Below are positions 17,696 to 26,498 of a stretch of DNA of 64,000 nucleotides, in pieces (position 1 is the first letter of the stretch; every line of letters starts with the position of its first letter). The stretch lies in assembly GCA_018062085.1 (NCBI GenBank), contig JAGOSY010000002.1, forward strand, positions 62,001 to 126,000, given 5' to 3'. Source of the stretch: a bacterium (GTDB lineage Bacteria > Cyanobacteriota > Vampirovibrionia > Obscuribacterales > Obscuribacteraceae). A program made the translations under genes and the position numbers. The notes under the pieces were generated by a model. The model searched no databases and was not told where the DNA came from. It saw only the letters and a list, made by a program, of their open reading frames with translations.

Positions 17696-17776
17696 TAGGG
17701 AAGTTTTATGTCCACTTCATGTCTACTTGGCTAGGCATAATGTTTGCATAAGACACCGCAAGAGGAGCTACTTACC

Positions 17777-18400
17777 ATGCCGAAACAAGACATAGTGACT
17801 GAATCTACTACTTTTAGAGCCGGCAACGACAATCGGGCTTCAAGCAATTCACTGTCTAGTGAGGCCTGGGATTCCATGGACAAATTTGTTCGCAATGGCA
17901 CTAGCGCTTCTGAGGGCGTTGCTGCCGGTGCCAAACTTGTTGGTGGAGCTGCAGCAGCATCAGCTGGAGCTTCTCGCTCTGATTCTTCAGACAATACTAT
18001 TACTAAAGAACGGAACAGTGCAGCGTCAGAAAAATCTGGTGCCCTTGAATCAGGAGCCTTTATCGAGAAGCGCCCTTCTGTTGATGATTTGAACAACGAC
18101 AAAGCCAAAGACAAAGACAAGAATAAAGACCTGGACAAAAACAACAAAAAAGACATAGAGAACGACCATAAGAAAAAAGACTTGTGTCTTGATTTCGGAG
18201 TTGAAATTAAGGGTTATCCCAACCACAGAACAAGTGACGAGCGCCGCTCAAATCATCTCAGTGATCAGATGCCGCAACGGGGTGAAGGTGGTTCAAGAAC
18301 AGCACCAGCTGGTCGTGAATACTTGCCGCCGAGCAGCAAGATCGATCAAGAGTATGGTCAGTATCTGAATAAGCTAGAGCAAAAAACAAAGGGTCATTAA
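17777..18400 (+). CDS. Low-complexity hydrophilic protein of unknown function
   Basis: Start at ATG 17777, nine bases after AGAGGAG; the frame is open from 17744. The 207 residues are mostly disordered: a Ser/Ala/Gly-rich first half with a short helix (SEGVAAGAKLVGGAAAASAG), then a charged stretch of alternating Lys and Asp (DKAKDKDKNKDLDKNNKKD, about 105-125), and a short region with DLCLDFGVEIKGYPNHRT. No signal peptide or membrane helix. The family is not recognised. It shares the hairpin at 18461-18493 with the convergent histidine kinase gene. Confidence 0.75.
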   Translation: MPKQDIVTESTTFRAGNDNRASSNSLSSEAWDSMDKFVRNGTSASEGVAAGAKLVGGAAAASAGASRSDSSDNTITKERNSAASEKSGALESGAFIEKRPSVDDLNNDKAKDKDKNKDLDKNNKKDIENDHKKKDLCLDFGVEIKGYPNHRTSDERRSNHLSDQMPQRGEGGSRTAPAGREYLPPSSKIDQEYGQYLNKLEQKTKGH

Positions 18401-18460
18401 GCAAGAAGCTGAGTAGAGATTTAATTAGATCTCTAAGTGTGAATTTAAGCATGAGCCAGT

Positions 18461-18493
18461 AAAAGTCAGAGCTAAATTTTAGCTCTGACTTTT
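18461..18493. terminator. Perfect palindromic bidirectional terminator
   Basis: AAAAGTCAGAGCTAAA at 18461-18476 is followed at once by its exact complement, ending in TTTT. In RNA the centre (AAATTT) opens to a small loop, leaving a stem of about 13 bp with a U tract for either direction. It overlaps the last codons of the histidine kinase gene and lies 60 bases beyond the plus-strand gene 17777-18400. Confidence 0.8.
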
Positions 18494-20299
18494 ACTTGTT
18501 GGTAGTGTGATCCAGAAAATACCACCCCAGTCAGGTGCATTTGTTACGCCTATATTTGTTACGCCAATATCGCCGCCGTGCGCCTGAACAATTGCTTTGC
18601 AGATGGCTAAACCAAGACCAGTTCCTTGCTTCTCTGTGGCGGCATTGACATTGCCTTGTTTGAACTTTTCAAAAATTACTGCTGCTTGTTCTTCTGGTAC
18701 TCCAGGGCCTTGATCCATAATCGAAATACGGACCATATTTTTTTCTTGCTCTGCCAGTACTTTTATGACCCCTCTCTCTGGTGAGTATTTAATGGCATTG
18801 TCGAGCAGGTTTTGAAATACATCAACTATGCGACTGCCATCGCATTCCACCGCTAGATTGCTGTCTGCCATCTGAAAAGTCAGTGCTTTCGCTTCGGCCT
18901 TGCCTTGCATAGCCACGCTGGCCCGTCTAATTAAGTCTGATACCATTTCTTCGCTCAGATTTAACTCAATTGTTCCCGATTCTAGTTTGTCGATTTCTAG
19001 AAATGAGTTGATTAACTGCACTAATCTGCCAATCGTAGCGGCACTTTGAGTGGCTCTATGTTTGCCTCGCTCAGTCAGCTCGCCATAGGTGTTCTTGCAG
19101 AAGAGATCGAGAGTTAACTGTAGTGATGCTAATGGTGCACGCAGGTCGTGAGTGGCCATGGCGGTGAGTTCACGTTTCAGTCGAGCGGTCTTGTTTATTT
19201 CAGTGACATCGTGTGCAACGCAAAAATAAGACTTTTCCTCTTTGTCGAAAACAGCCGACCACATAATTTCGCGCAGCTCACCGACTTTTGTTTTCATTGT
19301 CAACAGAAAAGGTCTATTATCTTTGTTCTCTTTACTCTCTTTTCTCTCGGCAATTTCTTTGAAAATAGCGCGAATTTTCTGCGGGTCATCGCTGCAAATT
19401 GATGCCAAAGGCTTCTCTATTACTTCTTCTGGAAGGTAACCGAGAATGGTCGTGATCGCCTTATTAACTGACTCAAATTCAAAGTAGGGATCAATTGAAC
19501 AGATGATTTCTGAAGCATTTTCGGTCAGTGCTTTTTCTCTACGCCTTAGGTCGTTCATGTGAAAAGCCATATCATGAAAAATACGATCAAGCTGAGCGAT
19601 TTCGTCATTGCCTTTAAGCACTGGCGCAATTGGTTTGTCGTTAGCAAAGTCTATGGCATTCTTGCTAATAATTTTAAGACGGTTGGCAATGCTGCGGTTG
19701 AAGATTACCACCAATAAAATTGAAATGAAGATACTGACCAGCACTGCTGCGCTAGAAAATGCCTGGACATCGCCTCTCAATCGTTCTTGCTCAGCCCGCT
19801 GCTCTAAGGCTTTTTTGATTTGAATTGCCGAAACTCGGTCCCCTTCATCATTGCATTCGCCGATCAGTACCTGTAGCTTCACCAAGCAGCGCATAAAGCC
19901 CGATTGGTCAGCTCTTTTAGCAAATACTTCCCCTTCCTCGAGGGCGGCAACTATTTTTTCGACGCTGGCATTAAACTGACGCAAAATACTAGTATCGAGA
20001 TCGTCCCGACTGAGCAGAAGTGCTCTATCTTTTTTCAGTTTTGCCAGGGATCTGTGCATCTTGTTCAGCTGGCTAATATCGCGATTGGCTGCTGCCAAAC
20101 CTAAAGCGGCGGCGGCATCGGGATATATTCTTGTCTGCAAGTTAACCATTTGCAGCACACCGCGGGTCTGATTTTCTAATTCATAAGCCTTGTCAAGTTG
20201 AGCTAGGCTTATGTTTGTGGCTGTGAGAAAGAGAACCTCAAAAAATAGAGGAACGAGTATGAGAACAAAGGCTTTGTGTGATAAATTGAGGCTTCGCAC
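18479..20299 (-). CDS. Membrane sensor histidine kinase (HAMP-PAS-HisKA-HATPase)
   Basis: The 606-residue protein has an N-terminal membrane helix (AFVLILVPLFFEVLFLTATN), a helical extracytoplasmic domain of about 150 residues (CHASE3-like look), a second helix (AAVLVSIFISILLVVIF), a HAMP linker, a PAS domain (ALTENASEIICSIDPYFEF ... YFCVAHDVTEINK), the His box MATHDLRAPLASLQL, N box NLLDNAIKYSP, G1 DQGPGVPEE and G2 GTGLGLA. All catalytic parts are present. A 15-base in-frame tandem duplication (18540-18569) repeats IGVTN near the end. It is divergently paired, 44 bases apart, with the OmpR-type regulator at 20344, its probable partner. The input signal is unknown. Confidence 0.96.
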   Translation of the reverse strand: MRSLNLSHKAFVLILVPLFFEVLFLTATNISLAQLDKAYELENQTRGVLQMVNLQTRIYPDAAAALGLAAANRDISQLNKMHRSLAKLKKDRALLLSRDDLDTSILRQFNASVEKIVAALEEGEVFAKRADQSGFMRCLVKLQVLIGECNDEGDRVSAIQIKKALEQRAEQERLRGDVQAFSSAAVLVSIFISILLVVIFNRSIANRLKIISKNAIDFANDKPIAPVLKGNDEIAQLDRIFHDMAFHMNDLRRREKALTENASEIICSIDPYFEFESVNKAITTILGYLPEEVIEKPLASICSDDPQKIRAIFKEIAERKESKENKDNRPFLLTMKTKVGELREIMWSAVFDKEEKSYFCVAHDVTEINKTARLKRELTAMATHDLRAPLASLQLTLDLFCKNTYGELTERGKHRATQSAATIGRLVQLINSFLEIDKLESGTIELNLSEEMVSDLIRRASVAMQGKAEAKALTFQMADSNLAVECDGSRIVDVFQNLLDNAIKYSPERGVIKVLAEQEKNMVRISIMDQGPGVPEEQAAVIFEKFKQGNVNAATEKQGTGLGLAICKAIVQAHGGDIGVTNIGVTNAPDWGGIFWITLPTSKSQS

Positions 20300-20343
20300 T
20301 GGTTTCCTGCAACGTAATTAGCTGTTCTGAGCCCTCGAGAGTT

Positions 20344-21036
20344 ATGGCCAAAATTCTTTTGATTGAAGACGAAGCCGACACCGCTGAGGCTATAACCGAT
20401 GCCCTAGAGTTTGCAAATTATACCGTGGAGTGGGTTGATTCAGCGCCTGAGGGACTGCAGCGACTTTTCATTTACGACTACGACTTGGTCATTCTTGATT
20501 GGAATATCAAGGCCGAGAGTGGTCTTGCCCTTTGTGCTGAATATAGATCTAGGGGTGGTGTTGTGCCTATTCTTTTTGTCACAGCTCGCGATGCTGTACA
20601 AGACCGAGTGGCTGGCCTTGACAATGGCGCTGATGACTATTTGACCAAACCTTTTTCTCTAGATGAGTTGCTTGCTAGAGTTTCGGCTATCCTGCGTCGC
20701 CCCCGTTCTGGCAAAGTATTTGATGTGCTCAAAGTTGGTGAATTAAGCCTTGATCGCAAGTGTGGCCTGGCAAAAGTTGGCAACAAAGAAATTACTTTGC
20801 ACGCCAAAGAGCTAGCATTGCTTGAGTTCTTTATGCGTCATGAGAATCAGTTCTTTTCGGCTGAGGAACTGCTGAATAGATTGTGGAGCTCAGAGTCTGA
20901 TTCAACAGAACAAGCAGTGCGAAAGTGCGTTGGTCGGTTACGGCAAAAGCTTGATTCTGAGTTGGCACCGGGCTATATCATCAATGTCAAAAATCTGGGA
21001 TACAAAGTGGCTAAGCCCGAGTCAGCAACCACGTGA
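20344..21036 (+). CDS. OmpR/PhoB-family response regulator
   Basis: The 230-residue protein has an N-terminal receiver domain (ILLIEDEAD with acidic pocket, phospho-acceptor Asp in LVILDWNIKAESG, Thr in FVTARD, Lys in LTKPFSLDEL) and a C-terminal winged helix (ELSLDRKCGLAKVGNKEITL, ELALLEFFMRHENQFFSAEE, then TEQAVRKCVGRLRQKLD, the recognition helix). It binds direct-repeat DNA sites when phosphorylated. The partner is very likely the divergently transcribed kinase at 18479-20299. The short shared gap suggests joint control, possibly by the regulator itself. A 36-base gap leads to the next gene, so read-through is possible. Confidence 0.97.
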   Translation: MAKILLIEDEADTAEAITDALEFANYTVEWVDSAPEGLQRLFIYDYDLVILDWNIKAESGLALCAEYRSRGGVVPILFVTARDAVQDRVAGLDNGADDYLTKPFSLDELLARVSAILRRPRSGKVFDVLKVGELSLDRKCGLAKVGNKEITLHAKELALLEFFMRHENQFFSAEELLNRLWSSESDSTEQAVRKCVGRLRQKLDSELAPGYIINVKNLGYKVAKPESATT

Positions 21037-21072
21037 TACGACAATTGCATTGATTTCAGGAGTGCTCATTTC

Positions 21073-22029
21073 ATGATTGCCATCGAGAAGATTAGAGAAC
21101 TGGTGATTGAGCCCCTCGGTGACAATCGTCCGGCCTATGTTACATCGGCAAGTGGGCTTGTCCGGCTCGATAATCGTGTTTATATAGTTGCAGACGATGA
21201 GTTGCACCTGGCAGTGTTTGATCTGAAAAGCAGTCAGCCTGGTCGTTGGCTCAGGCTCCTCCCTGGGATGCTTTCGAGTAATTACAAGGAGCGCAAGAAG
21301 CAGAAGGCCGATTTAGAGGCGATAACGCGCCTGCAACCTGACGTCTACGCAGCTGCCGGTGCACTTCTGGTGGTGCCCTCGATGTCACGGGCAAATCGCG
21401 TTAGCGGCGCCATGATCAAATTAGAAAAAGATTTACTCGTCAATGAATCTAATGATTCTCCTATCCCAATTGATTTTTCAGATATTCGCAATAAGCTCAC
21501 AGAGTCAATTGACGGGCTGAATGTCGAAGGTATCGCCATTCAGGAGAAAGTGACAAAACTCTTTCATCGAGGTAGCAAGAAAAAAGGAAAAAGTGCAGTT
21601 GTTGAACTCGAAACAGCGGCTTTTTTGCACGACTTGCATGATACTCACAAACCAAAGAGTACATGCATTTCTAAATTGCGAGAATATGATCTCGGTGACA
21701 TTGAAGGAGTGGGGTTGTCCTTTACCGATGCCGTACCAATGCCTGATGGGCGCATAGTATTTTTAGCTGCGGCCGAGGCCACCGATGATGAGTATCAAGA
21801 CGGAGCATGCCTTGGTTCGTCACTCGGAATCATGAAAGAGAACGGTGACATTGAGAGCATTGTGCGCCTTAGTGGTCGTGAAAAATTTGAAGGTATTTGT
21901 GCCGATTATTCAAGTGTTGAAATTAGCCAGGGAGTTTTTGCCCACTCTTTAGAAATTCTTCTTGTGTCCGACACTGATAACGAGAGGTTTCCATCTAATC
22001 TCTATCAGGGCTCTTTAAGTCTAACTTGA
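21073..22029 (+). CDS. Conserved-type protein, probable beta-propeller (DUF6929-like)
   Basis: The 318-residue protein has no signal peptide. Short strand-turn units recur: ASGLVRLDNRVYIVADDELH, LHLAVFDLKSSQPG, ALLVVPSMSRANR, PMPDGRIVFLAAAEATDD, LEILLVSDTDNER. This is the pattern of a small beta-propeller that reports on items in order; the ASG-x-V...VADDE opening recalls a family of unknown function (DUF6929), from memory. No catalytic residues can be proposed. It starts at ATG 21073, with AGGAGTG about nine bases upstream, and is followed 21 bases later by the reductase-like gene, so the two are probably co-transcribed. Confidence 0.75.
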   Translation: MIAIEKIRELVIEPLGDNRPAYVTSASGLVRLDNRVYIVADDELHLAVFDLKSSQPGRWLRLLPGMLSSNYKERKKQKADLEAITRLQPDVYAAAGALLVVPSMSRANRVSGAMIKLEKDLLVNESNDSPIPIDFSDIRNKLTESIDGLNVEGIAIQEKVTKLFHRGSKKKGKSAVVELETAAFLHDLHDTHKPKSTCISKLREYDLGDIEGVGLSFTDAVPMPDGRIVFLAAAEATDDEYQDGACLGSSLGIMKENGDIESIVRLSGREKFEGICADYSSVEISQGVFAHSLEILLVSDTDNERFPSNLYQGSLSLT

Positions 22030-22050
22030 AGAGACAAAGGAAAGGCACAG

Positions 22051-23100
22051 ATGATTGGAATAATCGGAGCAACAGGCTTCACCGGAAAACTTGTCGCCAG
22101 CGAACTAAAGAAACGAAATGTAGATTTCTTTCTTGCCGGTAGAAATGAACAGTTGTTGCAAGCCCTGTCTGACAGCCTGGGCGGCGTGCCCTTTCGTATT
22201 ATTGACGTTCAAGACCGCTCTACATTCAATGCACTGGATGGCTGCAAAATCATCATAAATTGTGCTGGACCATTCACTGATTTTGGTGAAGCGATAGTGC
22301 AAGAAGCAATTGCACGCAATGCTCATTATCTTGATACCACTGGCGAACAGGGTTTCATTAAACTCGTTTATGACAAATATCATGAACAGGCAAAAGTAGC
22401 AGAGATTGTTTTGGTGCCTGCCTGTGCTTACGAGTTTGCCATTGGGGACGCTATGGGCACTCAGTTGTGCAAAGATTTTCCTCAGTGTCGAGCAATTGAG
22501 TTTATTTATAGCTTGAATGAAATGCATACCAGCCCCGGTACTCGCAAGAGTATGGTGCGGGCGCTATCGGCTCCCGGTTTTTGCTTGAAAAACGGGCAGC
22601 TCGTTGAAAGCAAGCCTGTCGCTACATCACGAAAGACGCAGCTTGATCAGCGAGCTGTATCAATGGTGTCTTTTCCTGCCGGTGAGGCTCTGATGCTGCC
22701 GCGTCATACAAATGTGCAGGAAGTGAATAGCTACTTTACTGCAGAGTTACCGGCCTTTCTGCTTCAAGCATCAGCGCCTCTTGGTCAGTTGATAATGAAA
22801 GCTGCAGGCGACTTCATCGTCAAACAGATTAAGGCGACTGTACCATCTGACACTCAGCGGCAGAAGACAACATTTACAATTCAAGCTCAGGCAACAAGCG
22901 AGATGTCCTCGCATAGCATCACGGTAAATGGTAGTGACCCATATTTGTTAACGGCAATCATTATCGGTGGTGCTGTAGATCATTTGTTGACGAATCCTCC
23001 AAGTGAGTTTGGTGCAATTACACCAGCAATGATTGGTGGTGCTGACTTGATTCGGCAGCTGCTAGAAAATTCAGGTGGAGAATGGTATGACCAGAATTAG
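22051..23100 (+). CDS. Saccharopine dehydrogenase-like NAD(P)-binding oxidoreductase
   Basis: The 349-residue protein opens with a Rossmann motif IGATGFTGKLVASELKKR, then FFLAGRN and CKIIINCAGPFTDFGEAIVQ, followed by HYLDTTGEQGF, all typical of the saccharopine-dehydrogenase/trans-acting enoyl reductase group. The C-terminal domain has the beta segment SHSITVNGSDPYLLTAIIIG seen in such enzymes. Substrate unknown; relatives reduce unsaturated acyl chains in lipids or polyketides. ATG 22051 follows AAAGGAAAGG closely. Second gene in a likely two-gene unit with 21073-22029. Confidence 0.88.
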   Translation: MIGIIGATGFTGKLVASELKKRNVDFFLAGRNEQLLQALSDSLGGVPFRIIDVQDRSTFNALDGCKIIINCAGPFTDFGEAIVQEAIARNAHYLDTTGEQGFIKLVYDKYHEQAKVAEIVLVPACAYEFAIGDAMGTQLCKDFPQCRAIEFIYSLNEMHTSPGTRKSMVRALSAPGFCLKNGQLVESKPVATSRKTQLDQRAVSMVSFPAGEALMLPRHTNVQEVNSYFTAELPAFLLQASAPLGQLIMKAAGDFIVKQIKATVPSDTQRQKTTFTIQAQATSEMSSHSITVNGSDPYLLTAIIIGGAVDHLLTNPPSEFGAITPAMIGGADLIRQLLENSGGEWYDQN

Positions 23101-23229
23101 GCTGTGTTAAAATCCATCGTGCGACAGTTCAGCGTTTTCACTCATGAATTGAGTCGAGTAAACTGGCCTCGTTTACAAAGAGACCAGACAAGCAAGCTCG
23201 ATGAGCAACTATTAGGAGATTAACTTATT

Positions 23230-23802
23230 ATGAAACGTATTCTCAGTGTTGCAGTTGTTTTGTCAACATTGGTTGGCTCCCAGTTGGGCGCTAAGGCTGA
23301 TGATGCTGGGGCTAGTGTGACCGCTATTACGGTTGGCAGTGCCTCGAAGCCAAGCGGTGTCGAGGGTAATATCAAGAGCGGCAAGAAGATTGCACTTGGC
23401 TGGGCTGAATTGAGTAATGTTGCCTGCTTTCCTGGAACACGTTTCGAGCAATTTGATGGCAACCATGTGTTTTATCGAGTACCAATGGCAGCCAATTCTT
23501 CGCTGAAAATTACCGTGACTCCGAAAGACAACGCCAAAATAAATTTGTATGCCTTGCGCCAGTCGTCTTCTGGCAAACAACCCGTGCCACCGAATATCAC
23601 CGAAGCAATTTCGGCAGAGGCAAGCTATCCCTTGTATGCCAAAGTGGGCGGCAAGAAAAAGATAGCGAACAAAGATGATGGCGTTCGCAAGGTTGAGTTC
23701 ACTTCTGTTGAAAGCCCTTACAGCATCTTGATCGGCGTCGCCGGTGCCAATGGCCTGACCGAAGGTAGCTTTAAACTAAACGTCGAGCAGACAGCCCGCT
23801 AG
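23230..23802 (+). CDS. Secreted protein of unknown function
   Basis: The 190-residue product has a standard signal peptide (MKRILSVAVVLSTLVGSQLG, cleavage near AKADD) and a beta-rich mature part with Gly-Lys-rich turns (ASKPSGVEGNIKSGKKIALG, SSLKITVTPKDNAKINLYA, SPYSILIGVAGANG). It resembles small pre-peptidase-like or jelly-roll domains that shield secreted proteins, but I cannot name it. AGGAG lies about eight bases before the ATG. An inverted repeat GTAAAC...GTTTAC lies upstream (23158-23176) and could be an operator. Followed 22 bases later by another small secreted protein, probably in the same mRNA. Confidence 0.8.
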   Translation: MKRILSVAVVLSTLVGSQLGAKADDAGASVTAITVGSASKPSGVEGNIKSGKKIALGWAELSNVACFPGTRFEQFDGNHVFYRVPMAANSSLKITVTPKDNAKINLYALRQSSSGKQPVPPNITEAISAEASYPLYAKVGGKKKIANKDDGVRKVEFTSVESPYSILIGVAGANGLTEGSFKLNVEQTAR

Positions 23803-23824
23803 ACTCTGTGGAGAAGGAAAGAAA

Positions 23825-24274
23825 ATGAAAACCATAAAGGCAATTGCACTAGGATTGATCGTGGCGTCAACCGTGGCGTCAACCCCGGCTACTACAGCGC
23901 TAGCCGCCTCTAAAAGTCTGGATGCGGAGTTCAGACGCTCTGATATTCGCATGCCGACGACCATGAAAGCTGGTCAAAAATATGACGTTGTAATTAAGGT
24001 CAAGAACAGCGGCGATATAAGATGGCAAGGACGACAGTTCAGAATGAAGGGGAAAATCAGACGCTCACCATCGGGAGCCCCTGCTCAAAGAGAAGAACTA
24101 ACGCCAGATGTAGATCTCGTCAGTGTGGTTAATACCGGCGAGGTTTGGGATTGCCACTTCTCGGTACATGCTCCAACCTGGACTGGACATTATGAGCTTC
24201 AATACAGTATGGCAGAAGGCAATAACGAATTTGGAGACAAAGTTGACGTAGACGTTGACGTTGTTGGCAAGTAG
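23825..24274 (+). CDS. Secreted Ig-like (NBR1-type) domain protein
   Basis: The 149-residue protein has a signal peptide (MKTIKAIALGLIVASTVAST) and a single beta-sandwich: MKAGQKYDVVIKVKNSGDIRW, then FRMKGKIRRSPSG and DCHFSVHAPTWTGHYELQYS, ending with a Glu/Asp-Val strand. The order PGQ/AGQ...V.V.N.G...W followed by APxxxGxYxLxW matches the central Ig-like domain of NBR1-like proteins, common in bacterial secreted proteins; this is a resemblance by eye. It probably binds another extracytoplasmic protein or polymer. It is the second gene after 23230-23802 and ends at the hairpin at 24336-24372. Confidence 0.8.
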   Translation: MKTIKAIALGLIVASTVASTPATTALAASKSLDAEFRRSDIRMPTTMKAGQKYDVVIKVKNSGDIRWQGRQFRMKGKIRRSPSGAPAQREELTPDVDLVSVVNTGEVWDCHFSVHAPTWTGHYELQYSMAEGNNEFGDKVDVDVDVVGK

Positions 24275-24335
24275 CATTTTATTAGTGGCCGCTTGTGGCG
24301 CTAACACCAAATTCACTGCAAAAACAGCATAGGAA

Positions 24336-24372
24336 CCAAGTCGCCGGCGAAATTCTCTGGCGACTTGGCGTT
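24336..24372 (+). terminator. Intrinsic terminator-like hairpin
   Basis: Ccaagtcgcc (24336-24345) pairs with ggcgacttgg (24359-24368) across a 13-base loop, then cgtttt. A 10-bp GC-rich stem and a short T tract fit a Rho-independent terminator for the 23230/23825 operon, just before the start at 24381. Confidence 0.75.
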
Positions 24373-24380
24373 TTGAATTG

Positions 24381-25856
24381 ATGAGTATCTACCACGAACA
24401 CTACGAATTGCTCGAGTTGATAGGAATTTTCAGCCTAGTATTTCTCTTTGTTCTTAATGCAGTCTTTGTCGCACCGGCCAACAGGCCCTGCAAACTACCT
24501 CTGCCTTTGATCTGTCTGGCATCAATCAGCACGGCTGTTTTAATAATACTGGCACTCGGCGCCGGTGGTATTCTTCTGATCTTTCTTGGTTGCTGGGCAG
24601 TTTTCATTTCTGTCTTCCTATTGTTTGTGATCTCAATCCATGTCAAATTAGTCACTTCGCCGTCGCCCCGATTGTATGAACGACTGCTACTATTGATGCC
24701 TTACGGAGTGAGAGTTGCTGTGCCTCTGGCATATCTATTGCTTGCTTCTCTTTTCACCTTTGGATTAAATCGTCTCGACGAGAAAGTCGTAGTATCATTT
24801 CTTTGGTTTGGCGCCGCTGCATTCGGAGCCTTGGGGCTTTTCTCGTGGTTTGCATACTGTGGCATGGTTAGAAATTTCTGGACTACTGCAATAGGTAGTC
24901 ATAGACTGATCTTTGCTGGAGCAAACAGCGTTTTCATTGCACTAATTGGTACATTAGTCTGGACTAAAAGTGTTTACTACAGTGCCAACGGCATTCCCGT
25001 TCTTATCCCGCGATTGTTTGAAGCTGGGAATATTCAGGAAGACCGTAAAGCATTCGAATTAGACAATCGCTGCGGCTTCATCGACAATAAGCGAAGACTT
25101 GTTATTCCTGCGCAGTTTAGAGAGGTACGCTCATTTTCGGAAGGACTCGCTGCGGTGAAACCAGTATCAGATAATCGCTGGGGGTATATCGATCTGTCTG
25201 GTAACCTTAAAATACCGGCTCGATTCGTTGACGCTGGTGAATTCAAAGGGGGACTTGCTGCATGCGCCCTTTATGGAATATGGACAGAAGATAAGATTAA
25301 GCTGACAGACAACGTAACAACGCATTCTATAGCAACTACTGGTGGTGTCATCCCGTCTGGACTGATGGTCTGGGGCGTCATAAATAAGAATGGCGATATG
25401 GTCTCAGAATCATTTATACAGGGAGACCTTAGATACTTTCATTATTCGCCCATCTATCTTTCTCCTGGCTTGGCGATCAAACTTATCAAAGATAAAGACA
25501 AAGTCAACTCCACTCCCAGCTTGGTAGTGTCTAAAAATGAGCCGTCCCACCTTTGCAAAGTATCTATAATTTCACGCACAGACAACTCTAAAGAGCTGCA
25601 ACTGTTTTTGCAGCAATTGGTGATGCGATGTCAAAGAGATTGGTATCCTGGTGGTCTAGAAAAACCACAAGAAATGAGGCTCTTGGCTAAATACGATTGC
25701 AAGAGTGGGCTTTTCGATATCAAGCAGCTCACTTTTAGTTCAGACTTCGAAAGAAGCATCGAGCAAGTACTGAAGAAGAAGATGCTTACATCAAAGCAAT
25801 TCAACAATGTCAACTTAGACCTAGATATGCGCTTCACCCACGAATTGTTTCGCTGA
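24381..25856 (+). CDS. Polytopic membrane protein with WG repeats
   Basis: The 491-residue protein starts at ATG 24381. The N-terminal 200 residues hold several membrane helices (LIGIFSLVFLFVLNAVFVA, ISTAVLIILALGAGGILL, VAVPLAYLLLASLFTFGL, LFSWFAYCGMV). Residues about 215-305 hold WG-type repeats: CGFIDNKRRLVIPAQFREV with SFSEGLAAVK, then WGYIDLSGNLKIPARFVDAG and FKGGLAA, each repeat reading G(F/Y)ID..G...IPARF. The C-terminal 120 residues form a separate domain ending KQFNNVNLDLDMRFTHELFR, with RDWYPGGLEKPQE reminiscent of the short C-terminal domain of TonB-like proteins. Function unknown; WG repeats are thought to bind proteins or ligands. Confidence 0.8.
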   Translation: MSIYHEHYELLELIGIFSLVFLFVLNAVFVAPANRPCKLPLPLICLASISTAVLIILALGAGGILLIFLGCWAVFISVFLLFVISIHVKLVTSPSPRLYERLLLLMPYGVRVAVPLAYLLLASLFTFGLNRLDEKVVVSFLWFGAAAFGALGLFSWFAYCGMVRNFWTTAIGSHRLIFAGANSVFIALIGTLVWTKSVYYSANGIPVLIPRLFEAGNIQEDRKAFELDNRCGFIDNKRRLVIPAQFREVRSFSEGLAAVKPVSDNRWGYIDLSGNLKIPARFVDAGEFKGGLAACALYGIWTEDKIKLTDNVTTHSIATTGGVIPSGLMVWGVINKNGDMVSESFIQGDLRYFHYSPIYLSPGLAIKLIKDKDKVNSTPSLVVSKNEPSHLCKVSIISRTDNSKELQLFLQQLVMRCQRDWYPGGLEKPQEMRLLAKYDCKSGLFDIKQLTFSSDFERSIEQVLKKKMLTSKQFNNVNLDLDMRFTHELFR

Positions 25857-25960
25857 GACAAAGCACCAATCTCCCTAGGCGCTAGACAATGCTCTCAATT
25901 TTTGATAACTGATTCTAATGCTGTGTGGTAAACTCGACACCCCAGGCATAGGGCGCAACT

Positions 25961-26422
25961 ATGGCAATAAAACGACAATTGAGTCGCTTGAAGAACGGTC
26001 TGTTAGGTGAGACGGTTCGGGACTATAGCGATATTACAGAGAAGGAAGACTGTGTCCGTGCCCTGCTCAAATCTCAGAATAACGAGTTTCGCTTCGAGTT
26101 GACATGCAGCAACGAAGAACACGGCAGCATCTGCTTCAAGGTCCCTGTGAAAGCGAAAGTATTGTCGGCGCTCCAAGAACTTATCGAGGACATCGATCAA
26201 ATTCGTAAAGGCAAGGCCAGTAAGGGTTTAAAATTGCGATTCCGGCACGGTGAGTTTGATCTCGTAGTGACATACAGATACGACCAAAATGATTCTATGC
26301 AACATCAACGCACCGCACCGGTGAATTCACGTACATACAAAATGCTGAAAGAAATGCTAGCCGACGCAGAAGTAGCACTTATTGGCATTGAAGATTCAAG
26401 TAATAATACAGAGAACTGGTGA
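25961..26422 (+). CDS. Small soluble protein of unknown function
   Basis: The 153-residue protein begins MAIKRQLSRLKNGLLGE, has no signal peptide and shows mixed alpha-beta character: FRFELTCSNEEHGSICFKV, a long helix VLSALQELIEDIDQIRKGK, then FDLVVTYRYDQND and a terminal helix TYKMLKEMLADAEVALIG. Two Cys flank the acidic NEEHGS segment. I do not recognise the family. It sits between the WG membrane protein and the DUF3592-like protein, same strand, spaced by about 100 and 80 bases. Confidence 0.72.
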   Translation: MAIKRQLSRLKNGLLGETVRDYSDITEKEDCVRALLKSQNNEFRFELTCSNEEHGSICFKVPVKAKVLSALQELIEDIDQIRKGKASKGLKLRFRHGEFDLVVTYRYDQNDSMQHQRTAPVNSRTYKMLKEMLADAEVALIGIEDSSNNTENW

Positions 26423-26498
26423 CGCTTGAACGGCAGATTGCAGATGGCAGATTGCGGACAACTAGAAGTTAGATTCTGAAGTAGGGGTGAGATTTTCG

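Noticed and set aside
23158..23176. Inverted repeat GTAAAC/GTTTAC as an operator
   Set aside because: Six-base arms with AT-rich content are too weak, and no second copy was seen.
26431..26456. Direct repeat ggcagattgc twice as an attachment site or mobile-element scar
   Set aside because: Only a 10-base repeat inside an intergenic gap and no integrase or transposase nearby.
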